DNA of 64,000 nucleotides from SHAN690 sp040221375 (GTDB lineage Bacteria; Bacteroidota; Bacteroidia; Flavobacteriales_G; Salibacteraceae), in contig JAVKEP010000110.1 of the NCBI GenBank assembly GCA_040221375.1, forward strand, positions 1-64,000, in the 5' to 3' direction. The position numbers were made by a program, and so were the translations under genes. Positions 63,501 to 64,000 of this stretch are shown piece by piece (position 1 is the stretch's first letter; every line of letters starts with the position of its first letter). The notes under the pieces were generated by a model. That model did no database searches. It saw only the letters and a program-made list of their open reading frames with translations, and was not told where the DNA came from.

Positions 63501-64000
63501 TTCCCCAGGTGCCACCGTCGGTTAAATCCACTGCGTTTTGAACCCCGTTCACATAGATGAAGCGATCCTGATTTGTACGATCAACTACCCCGGCAACGTA
63601 GTACCACGTGTTGTTAGCAATGACGTTGGAGCCATCAAGGCTAACGGTACTCATGCCACGAGAGTAAAAACGGATGCGCCCCGTACCAGGATCTCCAAGG
63701 CTGAGTGCGTAGCCCCCAGAGTTCGATTCATCATCGCAAAAAATGCGCTGACCCGTCTCTGTATTGTCCGTCGTTCGGATCCAACCTGAAATGGAAAAAT
63801 CTGTCGTGAGGTTCGGAAAGCTGCTCAATTCAATGAAGTCTCCTCCGTCAAAGCTCTGACCATCTGCTATTTTGCTGGTGGTGTTGTCTGTAGATCCGTT
63901 ATTGGTGCCATCTTCATCATTGACAGTGGCATCAAGAAAGTCATCGTGTAAATGCCAGACGGCGGCATAGTCTACCCAGGTGCACGGCGTAGAAGGGTCG
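60577..64000 (-). CDS. LamG-domain T9SS type A secreted protein with solenoid-like middle (5' end outside window)
   Basis: At least 1,140 residues; the frame stays open from the stop at 60577 through the right edge, so the N-terminus and signal peptide are missing. The first visible part (VWHLHDDFLDATVNDEDG to RTTDNTETGQRIFCDDES) is a LamG/concanavalin-like domain, often preceded by DUF2341 in this family. A repetitive stretch (about 61900-62900) of 35-40-residue units with N-V-G-G and x-D-[DN]-[VIL] patterns follows. The C-terminus has a small domain (TVITDTG, GPFTFGSVSAIVNVLPIDLLSF) and a type A sorting domain (LVLYPNPAQNHIN to PVQSVVIRK). It is likely a surface or released polysaccharide- or matrix-binding protein. 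Confidence 0.85.
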   Translation of the reverse strand, partial: DPSTPCTWVDYAAVWHLHDDFLDATVNDEDGTNNGSTDNTTSKIADGQSFDGGDFIELSSFPNLTTDFSISGWIRTTDNTETGQRIFCDDESNSGGYALSLGDPGTGRIRFYSRGMSTVSLDGSNVIANNTWYYVAGVVDRTNQDRFIYVNGVQNAVDLTDGGTWGTDNGDASIGGETASGETANRFEGLLDEIRISSVARSVSWLLTEYNNQNNPAGFYTVGSEQALAVTTIQNGLWNQIATWGGGVVPSDGANVVIRHNVDVTDRDVIICNLTVESAGNVASSFEVNSGNRAVVTENAYLKGNGTGSVALSTNASASTIQIQKDLIISQDPGSGTMTVGVDNAGDSIHVLRNWVASHEGGGFFEVTTNNATAVLQVDGNASFFMNDDANEDDLEFDLNGGNLNVGGFLSVRRDNGFNDVRFDLDGGNLMVDSLYVGTFNTSGSDDVEFDIDGTSEINVIGDMFVDMDAGDDVHIFLNTNNGSSAELNIGGNLVIEKKGGDNLSITTGATNSEINVGGKMEIVSTGGGLTTFLMTNGMLDVTDSLIFSQLDGGEQFLFDVNNNSTINTGPFVATLDNNTNQELLIDMDNASTWNVTGDAVLTMSDGNDLEFHLGENSVGSTASLTVTGDVLLDHNPSAGGDDIQLVISDDCAVNVGGDFTMDTDGASGAGNFFTQLNGNADLNVAGDIVFTGANGSNEIRLEMNSNTHLAIGGNFVRDAAPNDYGYLQSNATTTRITYNGTSAQIFADDDGAGTDGIEYERVVINNTSGSIPQLTMEDDVTLTNEITFTDGVLETTATELLTLADNAVSNGGNAGSYVSGPFRKIGDDDFVFPIGKDGTWARMEVSDLTGALATDEFTAEYFDTPHSESFYGPANYAGNTGGLFNTSTLEYWNLSRTGSGQPVVSLYWESDAASVITDTGDLVVARYAGANTWVNEGGFVTGVLAAGKVSSNGNINAFGPFTFGSVSAIVNVLPIDLLSFSANAQAHHVDLIWHTASEVNNDYFTIERSKDGVDYEPLFDVAGAGNSNEALSYEAQDMHPLLGLSYYRLKQTDYDGKESTSSVHWVYYGNSPVPLVLYPNPAQNHINSNLPLTGKLTDASGRTVLSFDGAMGFAVDHLADGVYYLHASGLPVQSVVIRK

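Overview
The window comes from a Bacteroidota chromosome, most likely order Flavobacteriales; I cannot place the genus. The evidence is six large secreted proteins with type IX secretion (T9SS) C-terminal sorting domains, an SprB-repeat giant protein next to a PorP/SprF-family gene, small Flavobacteria-type membrane proteins beside purD, and -7 promoter elements of the Bacteroidota form TAnnTTTG. Where such elements are clear they lie 25-31 bp upstream of the start codon, which helped to choose several starts.

Left edge (1-2.7 kb): a cut-off tyrosine-recombinase gene lies next to a 16-bp tRNA 3'-end remnant followed by a terminator. This looks like the right end of an integrative element that runs off the window. 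To its right is a complete tripartite toxin-antitoxin module, hipB-hipS-hipT, preceded by four 18-bp operator-like inverted repeats (TATAT-N8-ATATA) spaced exactly 40 bp apart.

2.8-39.4 kb is mostly core chromosome: a DUF547 lipoprotein; an SDR/VOC pair; an acyltransferase; an aldehyde dehydrogenase; a translationally coupled operon of two paralogous FG-GAP T9SS cargo proteins plus a LapA-like protein; a compact operon of a large membrane protein, hemH, pabB, tilS and a small membrane protein; purD, two small membrane genes, purQ and dxs; a fatty-acid cluster (DUF177, rpmF, plsX, fabH, accB, accC); pdxA; a T9SS type-B protein; ribE; lepA.

39.5-54.1 kb holds one gene of 13.7 kb. It encodes about 4,557 residues with about 45 SprB-type repeats, two large domains inserted inside individual repeats, and a gliding-motility-type C-terminal domain. 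A PorP/SprF-family gene follows directly, the usual partner for exporting or anchoring such adhesins.

54.2-64 kb: a CstB-like persulfide dioxygenase/rhodanese, a polysaccharide deacetylase and tRNA-Gln. Next comes a visibly A+T-richer cassette (secreted M4 metallopeptidase, a small putative beta-barrel protein, and an orphan LuxR-type response regulator). It is flanked by two directly oriented, about 89% identical 170-bp elements with terminal inverted repeats (MITE-like). The window ends inside a LamG-type T9SS protein with a long repetitive solenoid-like middle.

The most unusual items are the paired 170-bp elements with a compensatory hairpin change around the cassette, the covarying extra cysteine pairs in the SprB-like repeats, and the four phased operators of the hipBST module. 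No CRISPR array, rRNA or insertion-sequence transposase gene was seen.
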